Positions 32,926 through 42,642 of a stretch of DNA of 64,000 bases are shown here, one piece after another. A program made the position numbers and the translations under genes. The stretch is from Gluconobacter cerevisiae (GTDB lineage: Bacteria; Pseudomonadota; Alphaproteobacteria; Acetobacterales; Acetobacteraceae): NCBI RefSeq assembly GCF_015244675.1, contig NZ_JABCQO010000004.1:142923-206922 (forward strand). The letters run 5' to 3'. Within the stretch, counting starts at the first letter, position 1. Each line of letters opens with the position of its first letter. The notes below the pieces were generated by a model. The model was given only the letters and a program-made list of their open reading frames with translations, had not been told where the DNA came from and did not search any database.

Positions 32926-35519
32926 CCGGCAACCACGAAGTTGACGATCCGGTTCGGGACATGAATTTCCTTTACCAGACGCTTTCCTTCAAGAAGACGG
33001 GCCACGTTTGGCTCGCTTTTAGCTGCGGCAAGCACCTCGTCCTTCGGTGCATCTGGCGGGACTTCGATAGTCCCACGCAGCTTGCCAAGGATCTGCACGC
33101 CAATCGTCACGCTCTGGACGGCAACCCATTGCTCCTCCGGCTCAGGCCAGGGGCGATCCACAACCAGCGCACTTCCCGGCTCGAGAACTGCCATCATGTC
33201 TTCCGCAAGATGCGGCATCATCGGCGCGGTCAGCAGGCACAGGACACGCGCGGCTTCTCGACGGGCCGCAGCGATACCGTCTCCCTCGAGACGCTCGGCC
33301 TCAGCCAGTGCCGAGGTCAATTCATGCAGACGCGCCACGGCAACGTTCGGCGTAAAGGCTTCGAGCGCTTCACCTACAGCGGCGATGGTCCGATGTGTGA
33401 TACGACGCAGATCTTCCCCCGCAACGCCATGGACGCTCTCGACCGCATCACGACCCGCAACAGAAGCAACCAATCGGTGAAGTCTCTGACCGAAACGGGC
33501 CGCCGCCGCGACACCGGAGGCCGTCCACTCCATATCCCTTTCAGGCGGGCTGTCGGACAGAACGAACCATCGGGCCGTGTCGGCGCCATAGTGCTCAATG
33601 ATGTCGACGGGCGACACCGTATTGCGCTTGGATTTGGACATTTTTTCGGAACGGCCGATCTGAACAGCCGCACCCGTGTCCCGCCGCACAACCGTGTCAC
33701 CACGACGCTCGACTTCTTCAGGATACAGCCAGCCGCTCTCGTCACGGTAGCTTTCATGCGTCACCATGCCCTGAGTGAAGAGACCGGCAAACGGTTCGTC
33801 CACATCCAGATGGCCGGTTTCATGCATGGCTCGGGTGAAGAACCGTGCGTAGAGCAGATGCAAGATCGCATGCTCGATGCCGCCGATATACTGATCAACG
33901 GGCAGCCAGCCATTCGCTGCCGCCGGCACCGTCGGGGTCTCGGCATGGGGGCTGGTGAAACGGGCAAAATACCAGGAACTGTCAACGAAGGTGTCGAACG
34001 TATCAGTCTCGCGAACAGCAGGCTTGCCGCAATGCGGACAGTTTACATGCTTCCAGGTCGGGTGATGGTCGAGCGGATTCCCGGGGCGGTCAAAGGTCAC
34101 GTCTTCCGGCAGGATGACGGGAAGCTGGTCGTCGGGAACAGGAACCGGACCACAAGTCTCGCAGTGAATGATGGGGATCGGGCAGCCCCAGTAGCGCTGG
34201 CGGGAGATGCCCCAATCACGCAGACGCCAGTTCACGACGCCTTTTCCGGCTCCCAGACCTTCGAGACGCTCGATCACCTTCGTGCGGGCGGTCGCCGGGT
34301 CCATTCCATCCAGAAAACCTGAATTGAACAAGGCCGCATCGCCAGAAACAGCCTTCTTACCCAAAACGAAGGTCTCGGCATCCTGCCCCGCAGGCAGCAG
34401 GACCTGCGGAACAGGCAGGCCGTATTTACGGGCAAAATCAAGATCGCGCTGGTCGCCACAGGGGCAGCCGAAAACGGCGCCTGTGCCGTAATCCATCAGA
34501 ACGAAATTGGCGATCCAGACGGGAGCCGTCTTTTCCGGGTCCAGAGGATTTGCGACACGTAGTCCGGTATCAAAACCACGTTTTTCCGCAGCTTCGATGA
34601 CTTCTTCCGACGTTCCGAGACGACGGCATTCTTCAATAAAGGCGGCCGCCTGCGGGTTACGCTCGGCAACCTTGCGCGCCAGAGGATGTTCCGCCGAAAT
34701 TCCGACGAAGCTGAGACCGAACAGCGTGTCAGGGCGTGTCGTGAAGACTTCGATGCTGTCCAGATCCGCGTCATAGCCGCCAGGTGGCTGATGCAGGGCA
34801 AAACGAACCCGCGCGCCTTCGGACCGGCCAATCCAGCGCTCCTGCATCGTCCGCACGCGCTCTGGCCAACGATCCAGCGTTTTGAGATCATCCAGCAGCG
34901 GCTGGGCAAATTTTGTAATCTTCAGGAACCACTGAGAGAGCTTCTTTTTCTCAATCAGGGCTCCCGAACGCCAGCCGCGGCCATCTACGACCTGCTCGTT
35001 CGCAAGAACTGTTTCGTCAACCGGGTCCCAGTTGACCAAGGAATCACGGCGCTCAACCAGTCCAGCCGACAGCATGTCGACGAACAGCTTCTGCTGTTTG
35101 CCGTAATATTCGGGGAGGCAGGTTGCGATTTCACGATCCCAGTCCAGCGAAAAACCAAGACGCTGGAGCGTGCCGCGCATGGCTGCGATGTTATCCATCG
35201 TCCATTTGCCGGGATGAACATTTCGCTCACGTGCCGCATTTTCTGCTGGAAGGCCGAAGGCATCCCAACCCATCGGGTGCATGACGGCAAAGCCGCGGGC
35301 CCGCTTGTAACGCGCAACTACGTCCCCGAGCGTATAGTTCCGCACATGTCCGACGTGAAGCTGCCCGGACGGATACGGAAACATTTCCAGCACGTAGTAT
35401 TTCGGACGGTCGGCCGGAGGGACGTCAGGAACGGCAAAAGTATTCCGGCGCTTCCATTCGTTCTGCCAGAAGGGCTCGCGGTTCTGGAAATCGAATGCGG
35501 GGGCTGGGGTATCGTTCAT
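32922..35519 (-). CDS. leuS: Leucyl-tRNA synthetase
   Basis: An 865-residue class I synthetase from the ATG at 35519 ([22 protein letters not shown]). It has the HIGH-type motif ([14 protein letters not shown]), the CP1 editing domain inserted in the Rossmann fold, the KMSKS loop (EKMSKSKRN) and the C-terminal anticodon-binding and Leu-specific domains. It charges tRNA-Leu and hydrolyses mischarged products. It starts 7 nt after the stop of the DUF3576 gene. Confidence 0.97.
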   Translation of the reverse strand: MNDTPAPAFDFQNREPFWQNEWKRRNTFAVPDVPPADRPKYYVLEMFPYPSGQLHVGHVRNYTLGDVVARYKRARGFAVMHPMGWDAFGLPAENAARERNVHPGKWTMDNIAAMRGTLQRLGFSLDWDREIATCLPEYYGKQQKLFVDMLSAGLVERRDSLVNWDPVDETVLANEQVVDGRGWRSGALIEKKKLSQWFLKITKFAQPLLDDLKTLDRWPERVRTMQERWIGRSEGARVRFALHQPPGGYDADLDSIEVFTTRPDTLFGLSFVGISAEHPLARKVAERNPQAAAFIEECRRLGTSEEVIEAAEKRGFDTGLRVANPLDPEKTAPVWIANFVLMDYGTGAVFGCPCGDQRDLDFARKYGLPVPQVLLPAGQDAETFVLGKKAVSGDAALFNSGFLDGMDPATARTKVIERLEGLGAGKGVVNWRLRDWGISRQRYWGCPIPIIHCETCGPVPVPDDQLPVILPEDVTFDRPGNPLDHHPTWKHVNCPHCGKPAVRETDTFDTFVDSSWYFARFTSPHAETPTVPAAANGWLPVDQYIGGIEHAILHLLYARFFTRAMHETGHLDVDEPFAGLFTQGMVTHESYRDESGWLYPEEVERRGDTVVRRDTGAAVQIGRSEKMSKSKRNTVSPVDIIEHYGADTARWFVLSDSPPERDMEWTASGVAAAARFGQRLHRLVASVAGRDAVESVHGVAGEDLRRITHRTIAAVGEALEAFTPNVAVARLHELTSALAEAERLEGDGIAAARREAARVLCLLTAPMMPHLAEDMMAVLEPGSALVVDRPWPEPEEQWVAVQSVTIGVQILGKLRGTIEVPPDAPKDEVLAAAKSEPNVARLLEGKRLVKEIHVPNRIVNFVVAG

Positions 35520-35526
35520 GTCTGGC

Positions 35527-36045
35527 TCAGTTGTCCCGCTCGCCATTTTCGGCACGCAACTGACGCGCGCGCGTCAGGATACGGGTGGTGATGTCGGAGG
35601 TTGTGGTGGCGGAGACCGGGGTATCTTCCCACTGGCCATCCTGAAGAACCTGCCGGAAGACGGAAACCCGCAGGGCATCCGAACGCAGGCGGCGGTCCAG
35701 AACGTAGGCCGCAATTTTGAAACGCTCGTTCTGAGTGGCGGAAGGCTGGTACCAGTCCGTCAGGATGACACCACCCACGGCATCGGCAGACGCCAGCGGC
35801 ATGAACGACAGCGTATCGATCGCGCCGCGCCACAAATAGGCATTCACCCCGCCACGAAGCTCGTCGGCACCGCCTTCGGCTCCACGATCCACACCCAGAA
35901 GATGATTGCGCGGGGCAGTCAGAGTGCTGGGATCGCGTCCACCGCCGCAGGCGGAAAGTGCACTGAGAGCCAGACATCCAAGGGCAAGACGGGCCGCTGG
36001 TCGGTGAAAGGGTCGAAGAACGGTCAACTGGATGCGAGACATCAT
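35527..36045 (-). CDS. DUF3576 lipoprotein
   Basis: A 172-residue protein with a signal peptide, a lipobox (LSAC, Cys33) and a compact domain with [35 protein letters not shown]. This matches the DUF3576 family of alphaproteobacterial lipoproteins, usually found upstream of leuS-lptE as here. An envelope role linked to LPS/outer-membrane assembly is a guess from neighbourhood. The start is one of two adjacent ATGs. Confidence 0.87.
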   Translation of the reverse strand: MMSRIQLTVLRPFHRPAARLALGCLALSALSACGGGRDPSTLTAPRNHLLGVDRGAEGGADELRGGVNAYLWRGAIDTLSFMPLASADAVGGVILTDWYQPSATQNERFKIAAYVLDRRLRSDALRVSVFRQVLQDGQWEDTPVSATTTSDITTRILTRARQLRAENGERDN

Positions 36046-36177
36046 GGGTGGTCCTGCGGGCCGCGCCAGGGCCGGTCACAAGCAAGGATACAGACTGGCG
36101 AGGCCTGTAGCCGGCAACTTCTTGAGTGTTCATATCGCGCCGACGGCGCAAGGCCAAGCGCCTGACGGAAGATGTTC

Positions 36178-38286
36178 CTATCCGGCAGCCAAACCTGCCT
36201 TGCTCAGCACCTCAGCCAGTCTTGCCTGCTGCACAGGTTTTGCAAATGCGAACCGGCTGACAACTCTGGAAACTGTCAGGTCAGGCACCAAACGAAGAAG
36301 GTGCCGACAGGCCTGATGAGCCTCATCCGGAAAAGCTCCCAGTTCAGTCAACGCGACAAGATAGTACACCAGAGCGCTCGGACAGGATGGATACAGGCCA
36401 GACATCAACCGCCCCATAGAGATGACTTCTTGATACTCTTGGCCCAACAACAGAATCATCATGAAGGCAGGTCGCAGGAGTTCAAGGAACTGCGAACGGC
36501 ACCCATTTTGCAGAAGAATTTTTACGTTGCGAATAGCTGGCTTTGTCTCTCCCCGTAGAAGCTCCAGAATAATATCAGCCATCAGACTGTCAGGAGAATC
36601 TTTTTGATTCCCTTCATTGCAGGAGATGCGCTCAATAGCATCCTGAACGACTGATACAGCTGTACTGTGACTTGCAGGATCATACATCAGATACGCAGCC
36701 AGCAGGACTTCAACTGCGTGCGTATCCGGCATAAGTGAGATCGCAGCCCGCACACTACGCAGGCCACGAGAGAAGAGAGCCTCCGCTTCGGCACTCCATT
36801 CATTTTGAAAACGTACATAGCAGTACATCGCATCAATAAGAGCGATGGTTCCGTCGGTCTTTTCAAGACCCTCCGCATCGTTCAGCAGAAAGTCAATTTT
36901 TTTAAAAAACGACGAATCATGCTTTAAAAGGAGGGTGAAAGCCCTCAATGCCATACCCAGCGGCGACAGCTCCATGTCAGGACGTCCTGCCGTGCGCCGG
37001 GCCTCAGCAACAAAAATACTCCACTGCATGGCCTGTGCCGGGGTCAACATGCTGCTTCGGGCCTGATCAGATCCAGAAGATGGGAAATCGTAATGCGTTC
37101 CCCAGATGATAACACCGTTGCGTCGTGCATCGAGCACGCGAAGGATCAGACGATTTTCGGCACCATCTTCCCCGCCACGCAGACTTGTGGAGATGACGTA
37201 GTCTGCCCCAAGAGCCTGATAGGCCGCCACGGCGTTCACCGGGTCCGAAAGGGAAATATCGGGAACTGCGACGATATCAAAGGTTCCCATGCTTACAAAC
37301 ATGAGTTCCAACTGGTCTCGGAAAAGCTGTCCACATTGTAAAAGCTTTTCATCGAAACATATTGGTGCCTGAAAAATCAGGGAGATTTTTCGGGACTCTG
37401 TGCCAGAAGGATTACGGGCAGCATAATGCAACGGCAAGACCAACATGGGGTCTGGCCGGGGCATAGACATCGAAAAAGACGCATCTGAAGTGGGTGCGGA
37501 CGAGGTTGCCTGAGAGATATCTCTCGACAGCTCTCTACTGGCGCTCTCTATTCCGATACCACTAATCAGCGCCTGTGTAGTCGGGGCCAATATATGCCCT
37601 TCGACATTTCCGAGCACACTCGTCATCTGCTCGACAAGCGCAGCCGCGCGCACGTGGTCCCCACGGTGAAGAGCCGTCTGTATTCTGGTGCGCCAGGCAA
37701 CCTCACTGAAGCTGTCGAACTTCAAAAGGCGCTCAGCCATCTCCGCAACCTGATCCGGATCCGTAAACTCCCGGACAGCACTTTCATAAAGCTGTTGAAG
37801 ATGGCCGGTGAGTCGCTCTCTTTGCTGGGTAATCCATTCGTCTAATGCCGGATCAACACCAATCAACTCTCCAAGAAGCGGCTCATCTGACCAGACCACA
37901 CTGTCGATCGTTCGAAGACTAGCCGTCAGAAGTCTTTCGGCATCTACCGATGTCAGGGCTGGTTTGAGGGCGAGTGAATGCCGCTGAACGTCGATGACAT
38001 CCACACCCAGCGGGCTCAACGCGTCCAGAAGGCGATGAATTTCTTGCCTGAGAGAAGCACGGGCCATGTCTTCGGGCCTTTGACTCCACAACAATTCAGC
38101 AAGACGGGACCGCAGAACGGGCTTGCGGTCAGATAGAGCCAGAATTGCCAGGAGAGCACGCGTCTTCCCACCCACAGGAAGCACACTGTCTCCCATGAGG
38201 GTCTTCGCTTCCATCTGCCCAATCAGCTTCAGACGCAGAAGAGTGGGGTCAGTCTCTCTGACCTGACGGGACAGACTATCCATCAT
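36178..38286 (-). CDS. SARP/BTAD-like regulator with TolB-like and TPR-like regions
   Basis: About 702 residues from the ATG at 38286, with GGGAG upstream. Residues 15-100 form an OmpR-type winged helix (KTRALLAILALSDRKPVLRSRLAELLWSQRPEDMARASLRQEIHRLL), as in SARP/AfsR and CadC-type regulators. A bacterial transcriptional activator (BTAD) helical domain follows (to about 245). The middle (about 300-420) resembles the TolB-like region of adenylate-cyclase/TPR regulators (FRDQLELMF, DYVISTSLRGG, RLILRVLDARRNGVIIWGTHYDF). The remainder is helical and TPR-like. No membrane segment is visible. The target is unknown; the neighbours give no operon context. The gene stands alone, upstream of the split tRNA. 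Confidence 0.75.
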   Translation of the reverse strand: MMDSLSRQVRETDPTLLRLKLIGQMEAKTLMGDSVLPVGGKTRALLAILALSDRKPVLRSRLAELLWSQRPEDMARASLRQEIHRLLDALSPLGVDVIDVQRHSLALKPALTSVDAERLLTASLRTIDSVVWSDEPLLGELIGVDPALDEWITQQRERLTGHLQQLYESAVREFTDPDQVAEMAERLLKFDSFSEVAWRTRIQTALHRGDHVRAAALVEQMTSVLGNVEGHILAPTTQALISGIGIESASRELSRDISQATSSAPTSDASFSMSMPRPDPMLVLPLHYAARNPSGTESRKISLIFQAPICFDEKLLQCGQLFRDQLELMFVSMGTFDIVAVPDISLSDPVNAVAAYQALGADYVISTSLRGGEDGAENRLILRVLDARRNGVIIWGTHYDFPSSGSDQARSSMLTPAQAMQWSIFVAEARRTAGRPDMELSPLGMALRAFTLLLKHDSSFFKKIDFLLNDAEGLEKTDGTIALIDAMYCYVRFQNEWSAEAEALFSRGLRSVRAAISLMPDTHAVEVLLAAYLMYDPASHSTAVSVVQDAIERISCNEGNQKDSPDSLMADIILELLRGETKPAIRNVKILLQNGCRSQFLELLRPAFMMILLLGQEYQEVISMGRLMSGLYPSCPSALVYYLVALTELGAFPDEAHQACRHLLRLVPDLTVSRVVSRFAFAKPVQQARLAEVLSKAGLAAG

Positions 38287-38693
38287 CTTTATTGCTCCCA
38301 CGATCAGCACCCCAGATCCAAAAGCAGAGAGCTTTCAAGCCACTTCAACGCAACATCACAAGCAACGCAGATCATGGCAATTTTCAACCCAGTCAAACCT
38401 GTCCCCTGGCCAGAGAGATATTCTGTAGGATGACAGATGCGAACGCGCTCTATCCTACTCAGGATTTGGCACTACCAGAAAAATAATCACCCTTTGATAA
38501 AAAAAAGCGTAGCGCAAAGCCGTAACAGAAACCTCGATAACAAGAATACCCGGAAAAAGTTTAAATAGCCTAAACAAACGCTACCATTCTTTTTTCATCC
38601 ACACATCTCGTCCCTGCAGGTCCAGATTTTCCGCTTTTCCATTAACAATTTACAGCTTGCGATATCTGTGGTGCGTTTGTGGCGCAGGCATGG
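38287..38693. other. AT-rich gap between the SARP-like gene and tRNA-Arg
   Basis: About 400 nt with no supportable gene. It must carry the promoter of the minus-strand regulator near its left end; the remainder is AT-rich with short A- and T-runs (around 38490-38660). No repeats or terminator of note were seen. Confidence 0.5.
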
Positions 38694-38722
38694 TTGCACA
38701 AACAGAGAAACCACAATATGTT
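38694..38722 (+). promoter_or_regulatory. Candidate promoter of tRNA-Arg(CCU)
   Basis: A -35-like TTGCAC (38694-38699) and a -10-like TATGTT (38717-38722) are separated by exactly 17 nt. The predicted start would fall about 5 nt before the tRNA 5' end at 38734. The call rests on consensus and position only. Confidence 0.5.
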
Positions 38723-38733
38723 CAAGGAGGTTT

Positions 38734-39047
38734 GTCCGCGTAGCTCAGCAGGATAGAGCACAGGATTCCTAAGGCTTTAGAATTGGGCGCCATGATGGGA
38801 AACCGCATGGTGGATTTGCTCAAATTCGGGGAACGCTCTGATCATCTCGATCGTGCCAATCCCGAGCCAAGCGTTCTGGTGCGCTGGAACGAAGGTGTAG
38901 AGACTGTACGGGCAACACCTTGGCTATGTTATTCGTAGCTGTGGTGAAGAGACAGTCCAGACCACAAACATGCCTTGCGGCATGGCGGTGAAAACCGAAG
39001 TGGTAAGAATCCTGGGGCCGGAGGTTCGAATCCTCTCGCGGACACCA
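38734..39047 (+). tRNA. tRNA-Arg(CCU), interrupted by a group I intron
   Basis: The 5' exon is 38734-38770 (37 nt) and the 3' exon 39008-39047 (40 nt), joining to a 77-nt tRNA with encoded CCA. All helices can be read: acceptor GTCCGCG/CGCGGAC, D-stem GCTC/GAGC, anticodon stem CAGGA/TCCTG with loop TTCCTAA, and T-stem GGAGG/CCTCT with loop TTCGAAT. The anticodon CCU reads the AGG arginine codon. The intron lies directly 3' of the anticodon, between positions 36 and 37. Without splicing the anticodon arm cannot form. Introns in this tRNA are known in some proteobacteria, such as Agrobacterium. Confidence 0.95.
38771..39007 (+). ncRNA. Group I (IC3-like) self-splicing intron
   Basis: A 237-nt insertion with no open reading frame for an endonuclease. 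Conserved elements appear in order. P is CAAATTCGGGGAA from 38821. Q is AATCCCGAGCCAAGC (38858-38872). R is GTGTAGAGACTGTACGG (38895-38911). S is AAGAGACAGTCC (38947-38958). R GACTGT (38902-38907) and S ACAGTC (38952-38957) are perfectly complementary, forming P7. A GAAA-capped hairpin (P2-like, near 38805) and two 3' hairpins (CATGCC-TTGC-GGCATG and CGGTGAAAACCG) follow the IC3 plan of the Azoarcus tRNA-Ile intron. The 5' exon ends in U and the intron ends in G (39007), as group I splicing requires. The P1 pairing is not clear-cut: the exon AUUC can pair with intron GAAU, but the splice-site U would not face a G. Confidence 0.92.
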
Positions 39048-39482
39048 TACACAAAGTATCCTTACAAAACTGCTGTTTTCCTCTGATATTTCACAATCCG
39101 AGGGCTACATTTCACAGCGATAATCTGCGCTATGATTTCTCTTGCCAGTTCTTCCCAAGCTTATGACCCCTTGATGGGATTGAGCAAAGAAGATGAACGC
39201 CTCTTTTTCGCGAAGAACCACAGCAGGTTGCGGGTGGAAAACCCACACATTCCGAGCGGAAACATTGCAGCCGACCACAATGGAATATCTCTGAGTTTCT
39301 TCATGACCGACCAGTCAGGCCAGTGACCACACAAAGGCAGTAACCCTGCCCGACCGCCCGCGATAGTTGCTGGCGGAACGGAACGTGTCGTCATTCGCTC
39401 GACAGGCAGTCTACCGTCTTCTTCTCCATCATCCCCTTCGCTGAAACCGTCATGTTCCGGCTACGAACCTTGAGTTGATTGC
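39048..39482. other. Gap downstream of tRNA-Arg without a recognised gene
   Basis: About 435 nt. Two overlapping short open frames exist: 39132-39326 on plus (64 residues) and 39161-39394 on minus (77 residues). Neither has a clear ribosome site or a recognised family. tRNA 3' ends are frequent integration sites, but I found no integrase fragment and no repeat of the tRNA 3' end. It may be the eroded remnant of a gene. Confidence 0.45.
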
Positions 39483-39941
39483 TCATACAGGTAGTCTGCC
39501 AGACCGTTTGATTTCACGGATCGAGAAATGCGTATGCATTTCTTTGATGCATCCCAGCATCCGGATCTGTCGCATGGATAGTGCGTGAAAATCCTCCATG
39601 TCCCGCACTATTATTTGCAGCAGATAGTCATATTTCCCCGAGACATTATGACAGGCAATCACTCCGGGCATTTCCGAAACTGCTTTTTCAAATCCGGTCA
39701 TCGTTTCTTCGGAATGGTCATCGAGCATGATGCTGAGGAACGCGAAAAGATTAAGGCCGAGCGCCTTTGAGTCCAGCTCCGCATGATATCTCACGATACA
39801 GTCGGCTTCCAGTCGCTTCAGTCGTTTCCAGCAGGCGGGCGCGGAGATACCGATCCTCTGCGCCAGATCGCTGTTACTCAGGCGTCCATCCGCCTGCAGA
39901 ACCCGTAAAATCATACGGTCGATCTGATCCAGTTTTATCAT
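39483..39941 (-). CDS. Lrp/AsnC family transcriptional regulator
   Basis: A 152-residue regulator with an N-terminal helix-turn-helix (LDQIDRMILRVLQADGRLSNSDLAQRIGISAPACWKRLKRLE) and a C-terminal RAM/AsnC ligand domain (GVIACHNVSGKYDYLLQIIVRDMEDFHAL). Such proteins sense amino acids as octamers or dimers. It is divergent from the broken cystathionine lyase-like gene with a 101-nt gap, so it most likely controls that gene and itself, and perhaps the downstream amino-acid symporter. Confidence 0.92.
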   Translation of the reverse strand: MIKLDQIDRMILRVLQADGRLSNSDLAQRIGISAPACWKRLKRLEADCIVRYHAELDSKALGLNLFAFLSIMLDDHSEETMTGFEKAVSEMPGVIACHNVSGKYDYLLQIIVRDMEDFHALSMRQIRMLGCIKEMHTHFSIREIKRSGRLPV

Positions 39942-40042
39942 TCACTCAAGTTAATATTCTTTCTCATAGACGTCCATGAATCCATGTTTTTGAAAGCACA
40001 TTTTGCCAGAAACTTCCTACGTTCGCAGGGAATGGAGGCAAA

Positions 40043-41215
40043 ATGCCTAATAAAATGAATGATCGCACATTTTTAGCTCACGCTGCTGTCAATCCATCGG
40101 AGCATCACGGCTTTATCAATCCCGCTATCTATCGCGGTTCGACCGTTGCGTTCCCTAACGTTGCTGCTCTGGCAGGCGGGAAGCAACCCTACCGTTATGG
40201 CCGCTGAGGCAATCCAACCTCAACTGCACTTTGTGATGCTCTCAGCGCTCTGGAAAGAGCTACCGGCACGCTGCTCTGTCCATCTGGCCTGACGGCCTGC
40301 AGCACGGCGATCCTGGGGGTTTGCGGTGCAGGCGATCATCTGCTCGTCCCTGACAGCGTTTACGGCCCGGTCCGGCATTTCTGCGATACTGCGGCGCGAC
40401 GGATGGATATCGAAACCACCTATTACGATCCCCGCGTCGGGGCTGCCATTGCTGAGTTATTTCAGCCTAACACGCGGGCTGTTTTCCTCGAATCCCCCGG
40501 CTCCGGCACGTTCGAAATCCAGGATGTTCCCGCTATCGCAGCCGTAGCCCATCAGCGTGATATCTGCGTTCTGATGGATAACAGTTGGGCAACACCTCTG
40601 TTTCTGAAACCACTGGAACTGGGTGTTGATATTTCCATCATGGCCGCCACGAAATATATCGGCGGTCATTCCGACGTGATGCTGGGCACGATTGCCTGCG
40701 GCCCCCGTGCGTGGGAGCAGGTCAGAGACATGCATTTCCAGCTTGGCCAGTTCGTCGGGCCAGACGATGTGACACTCGTTCTGCGCGGATTTCGTACCCT
40801 TGATGTCCGGCTGCAACGGCATCAGGAGAGTGCGTTGACCATGGCCCTCTGGTTGGAACAACGGCCGGACGTTTCGCACGTCTTTTACCCTCCCCTCCCC
40901 TCTCACCCGGATCATGCTCTATGGCGGCGGGATTTCCGTGGGGCCAGCGGCTTGTTGTCATTCGTGACCCGCAATTCGTCATCGGAAGCCGTAGCAGCCA
41001 TGATTGACGGGTTGAAGCTGTTCACGATCGGGTACAGCTGGGGTGGATTCGAAAGTCTGGTGTTGCCCGTAAGTCCCCGTTCCATGCGGACGGCAACACA
41101 ATGGACAGAAACCGGACATCTCATATGGCTGCATATCGGCCTGGAAGACGTTGATGATCTGATAGCCGACCTAGAAGAGGGGTTCAGTCGGTTCAGAGAT
41201 ATCTCCGGCCACTGA
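40043..41215 (+). pseudogene. Cystathionine beta-lyase-like gene with one in-frame TGA
   Basis: Codons 1-54 and 56-390 form one continuous Cys/Met-metabolism PLP enzyme (gamma family of fold type I), interrupted only by TGA at 40205-40207. The stop falls inside the conserved YGRxGNPT motif, where the position is usually a residue such as Arg; a CGA-to-TGA change would explain it. The PLP lysine region (SIMAATKYIGGHSDVMLG) and the C-terminal SWGGFESLVLP motif are intact. AATGGAGG lies upstream of the ATG at 40043. An internal start (ATG at 40403) would lack the N-terminal third and the cofactor-binding part. The cause could be a recent nonsense mutation, a sequencing error or readthrough. Confidence 0.85.
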
Positions 41216-41417
41216 GAACGGCCTGCCGTAAATCGCGTGCTTTCCCCTATCGGGCGTCACGCACGCAGAGAGGCACATGCGATCATACGGAAAATGTTTC
41301 TGGCAAACATACCGAGCAATGATCATCTGATTTTTTTAGGGTTGCGCTGCGATATATTTTTATTTTCGGCCCATCTGCTGCATAGAGAGCAAACCTCAAC
41401 CTCAAGGAATCATTCTG
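41216..41417. other. Intergenic region before the symporter
   Basis: 202 nt without a gene. GATCAT at 41281-41286 can pair with ATGATC at 41319-41324 around a long loop, with a T-run at 41331-41337. This is a possible weak terminator for the lyase-like transcript. The AT-rich part near 41350-41370 probably holds the symporter promoter. Confidence 0.4.
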
Positions 41418-42641
41418 TTGCACAAAAACCGGATGACGCTGCTCATTCTTGCCGCAATGATACTGGGAAGTCTGCTCGGGGGTGTTGCGCATGCGTTTTT
41501 CCCAGATCCCGCAACCCAGCAGTTGATTGCGGGGAACCTTTCGATCGGTTCAACCGTGTTTTTGCGGCTTATCAAGATGATTTTGGCCCCTCTGATTTTC
41601 TCAACACTCGTTGTAGGGATCGGTCATATGTCTGATGCTGCAGCGGTTGGCAGGATCGGCGGCAAGGCTATGCTGTGGTTTGTCTGTGCGTCATTGTTCT
41701 CTCTTACTCTCGGCCTGATACTCGTAAATATTTTCCAGCCCGGCGTGGGCATGCACAAAGTCAACACGCTAGCAGATACTCATCTGGCAGCTCATTCTCT
41801 GACTTTAAACGGCTTTATCCAGCATATGGTCCCGGATTCCATTTTCCGCGCAATGGCGGATAATGAAATTCTTCAGATTGTCGTTTTTTCAATTTTCTTT
41901 GGGATTGCCTGCGCATCCCTGCCCGCTAAAGCGAAAGTCGTTCTGGAGTGGACGGAAAGCCTGTCGCATATTATTTTGCGGGTGACAGGATACGTCATGA
42001 TGGTTGCCCCTTTGGCCGTTTTCTGCGCCATGGCGGCCACTGTTACAACGAACGGATTTTCCATTTTAAGCATCTACGGAAAATTCATGGGTGAGTTCTA
42101 TCTCGCGCTCGCAATTCTCTGGGCCTCGCTGATTGGCGTTGCGTTTGCTTTCCTTGGCAAACAAGCCAGAAAACTGATCGACCTGATGCGTGAACCATTC
42201 CTTCTGGCATTCTCAACGGCGAGTTCAGAGGCTGCGTATCCGCTCATTCTGGAGCAGTTGGGCAAGTTGCCCGTATCTCGAAAGGTCTCGTCTTTCGTCC
42301 TGCCGCTTGGATATTCCTTCAATCTTGATGGCACGATGATGTACTGCACCTTTGCCAGTATATTTATTGCGCAGGCGTACGATATTGCATTGCCCTGGAG
42401 CACTCAGATTACCATGCTCTTTGTGCTGATGCTGACAAGCAAAGGCATGGCAGGAATTCCGCGAGCATCTTCCGTCGTAATTGTCGCAACACTTGGACAG
42501 TTCAACATTCCGGAAGAGGGAATTTTGTTGATCCTCGGCATCGACACGTTTCTGGATATGGGGCGATCCGCCACCAATGTGATCGGAAATTCTTTGGCCG
42601 CAGCAGTGATCGATAAATGGGAAACACGACGCCTTATCTAG
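41418..42641 (+). CDS. Dicarboxylate/amino acid:cation symporter (SLC1/DAACS family)
   Basis: A 407-residue transporter using a TTG at 41418 with AAGGA 9 nt upstream (an ATG at 41433 is the alternative). It has eight membrane segments with two re-entrant hairpins. The HP1 serine-rich motif reads FSTASSEAAYP, TM7 carries NLDGT (the family has NMDGT) and TM8 carries DTFLDMGRSATNVIGN, with the Asp and Arg used for amino-acid binding. Family substrates are glutamate, aspartate, Ser/Thr or C4-dicarboxylates. The stop TAG lies in a CTAG directly followed by an IS-end-like sequence, so the C terminus may have been trimmed. It lies downstream of a Cys/Met enzyme gene, suggesting amino-acid uptake. 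Confidence 0.88.
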   Translation: MHKNRMTLLILAAMILGSLLGGVAHAFFPDPATQQLIAGNLSIGSTVFLRLIKMILAPLIFSTLVVGIGHMSDAAAVGRIGGKAMLWFVCASLFSLTLGLILVNIFQPGVGMHKVNTLADTHLAAHSLTLNGFIQHMVPDSIFRAMADNEILQIVVFSIFFGIACASLPAKAKVVLEWTESLSHIILRVTGYVMMVAPLAVFCAMAATVTTNGFSILSIYGKFMGEFYLALAILWASLIGVAFAFLGKQARKLIDLMREPFLLAFSTASSEAAYPLILEQLGKLPVSRKVSSFVLPLGYSFNLDGTMMYCTFASIFIAQAYDIALPWSTQITMLFVLMLTSKGMAGIPRASSVVIVATLGQFNIPEEGILLILGIDTFLDMGRSATNVIGNSLAAAVIDKWETRRLI

Positions 42642-42642
42642 A

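Noticed and set aside
38305..39130. Defence island or mobile integron around the tRNA
   Set aside because: Only the intron is present; no effector, nuclease, integrase or toxin gene is seen in the flanks.
39132..39394. Short open frames downstream of the split tRNA as an integrase remnant
   Set aside because: No tyrosine-recombinase motif, no repeat of the tRNA 3' end, and both strands are open over the same DNA.
40205..40207. TGA read as selenocysteine
   Set aside because: The position is not a catalytic Cys in this enzyme family, and no SECIS-like hairpin is evident directly downstream. A nonsense change from CGA is simpler.
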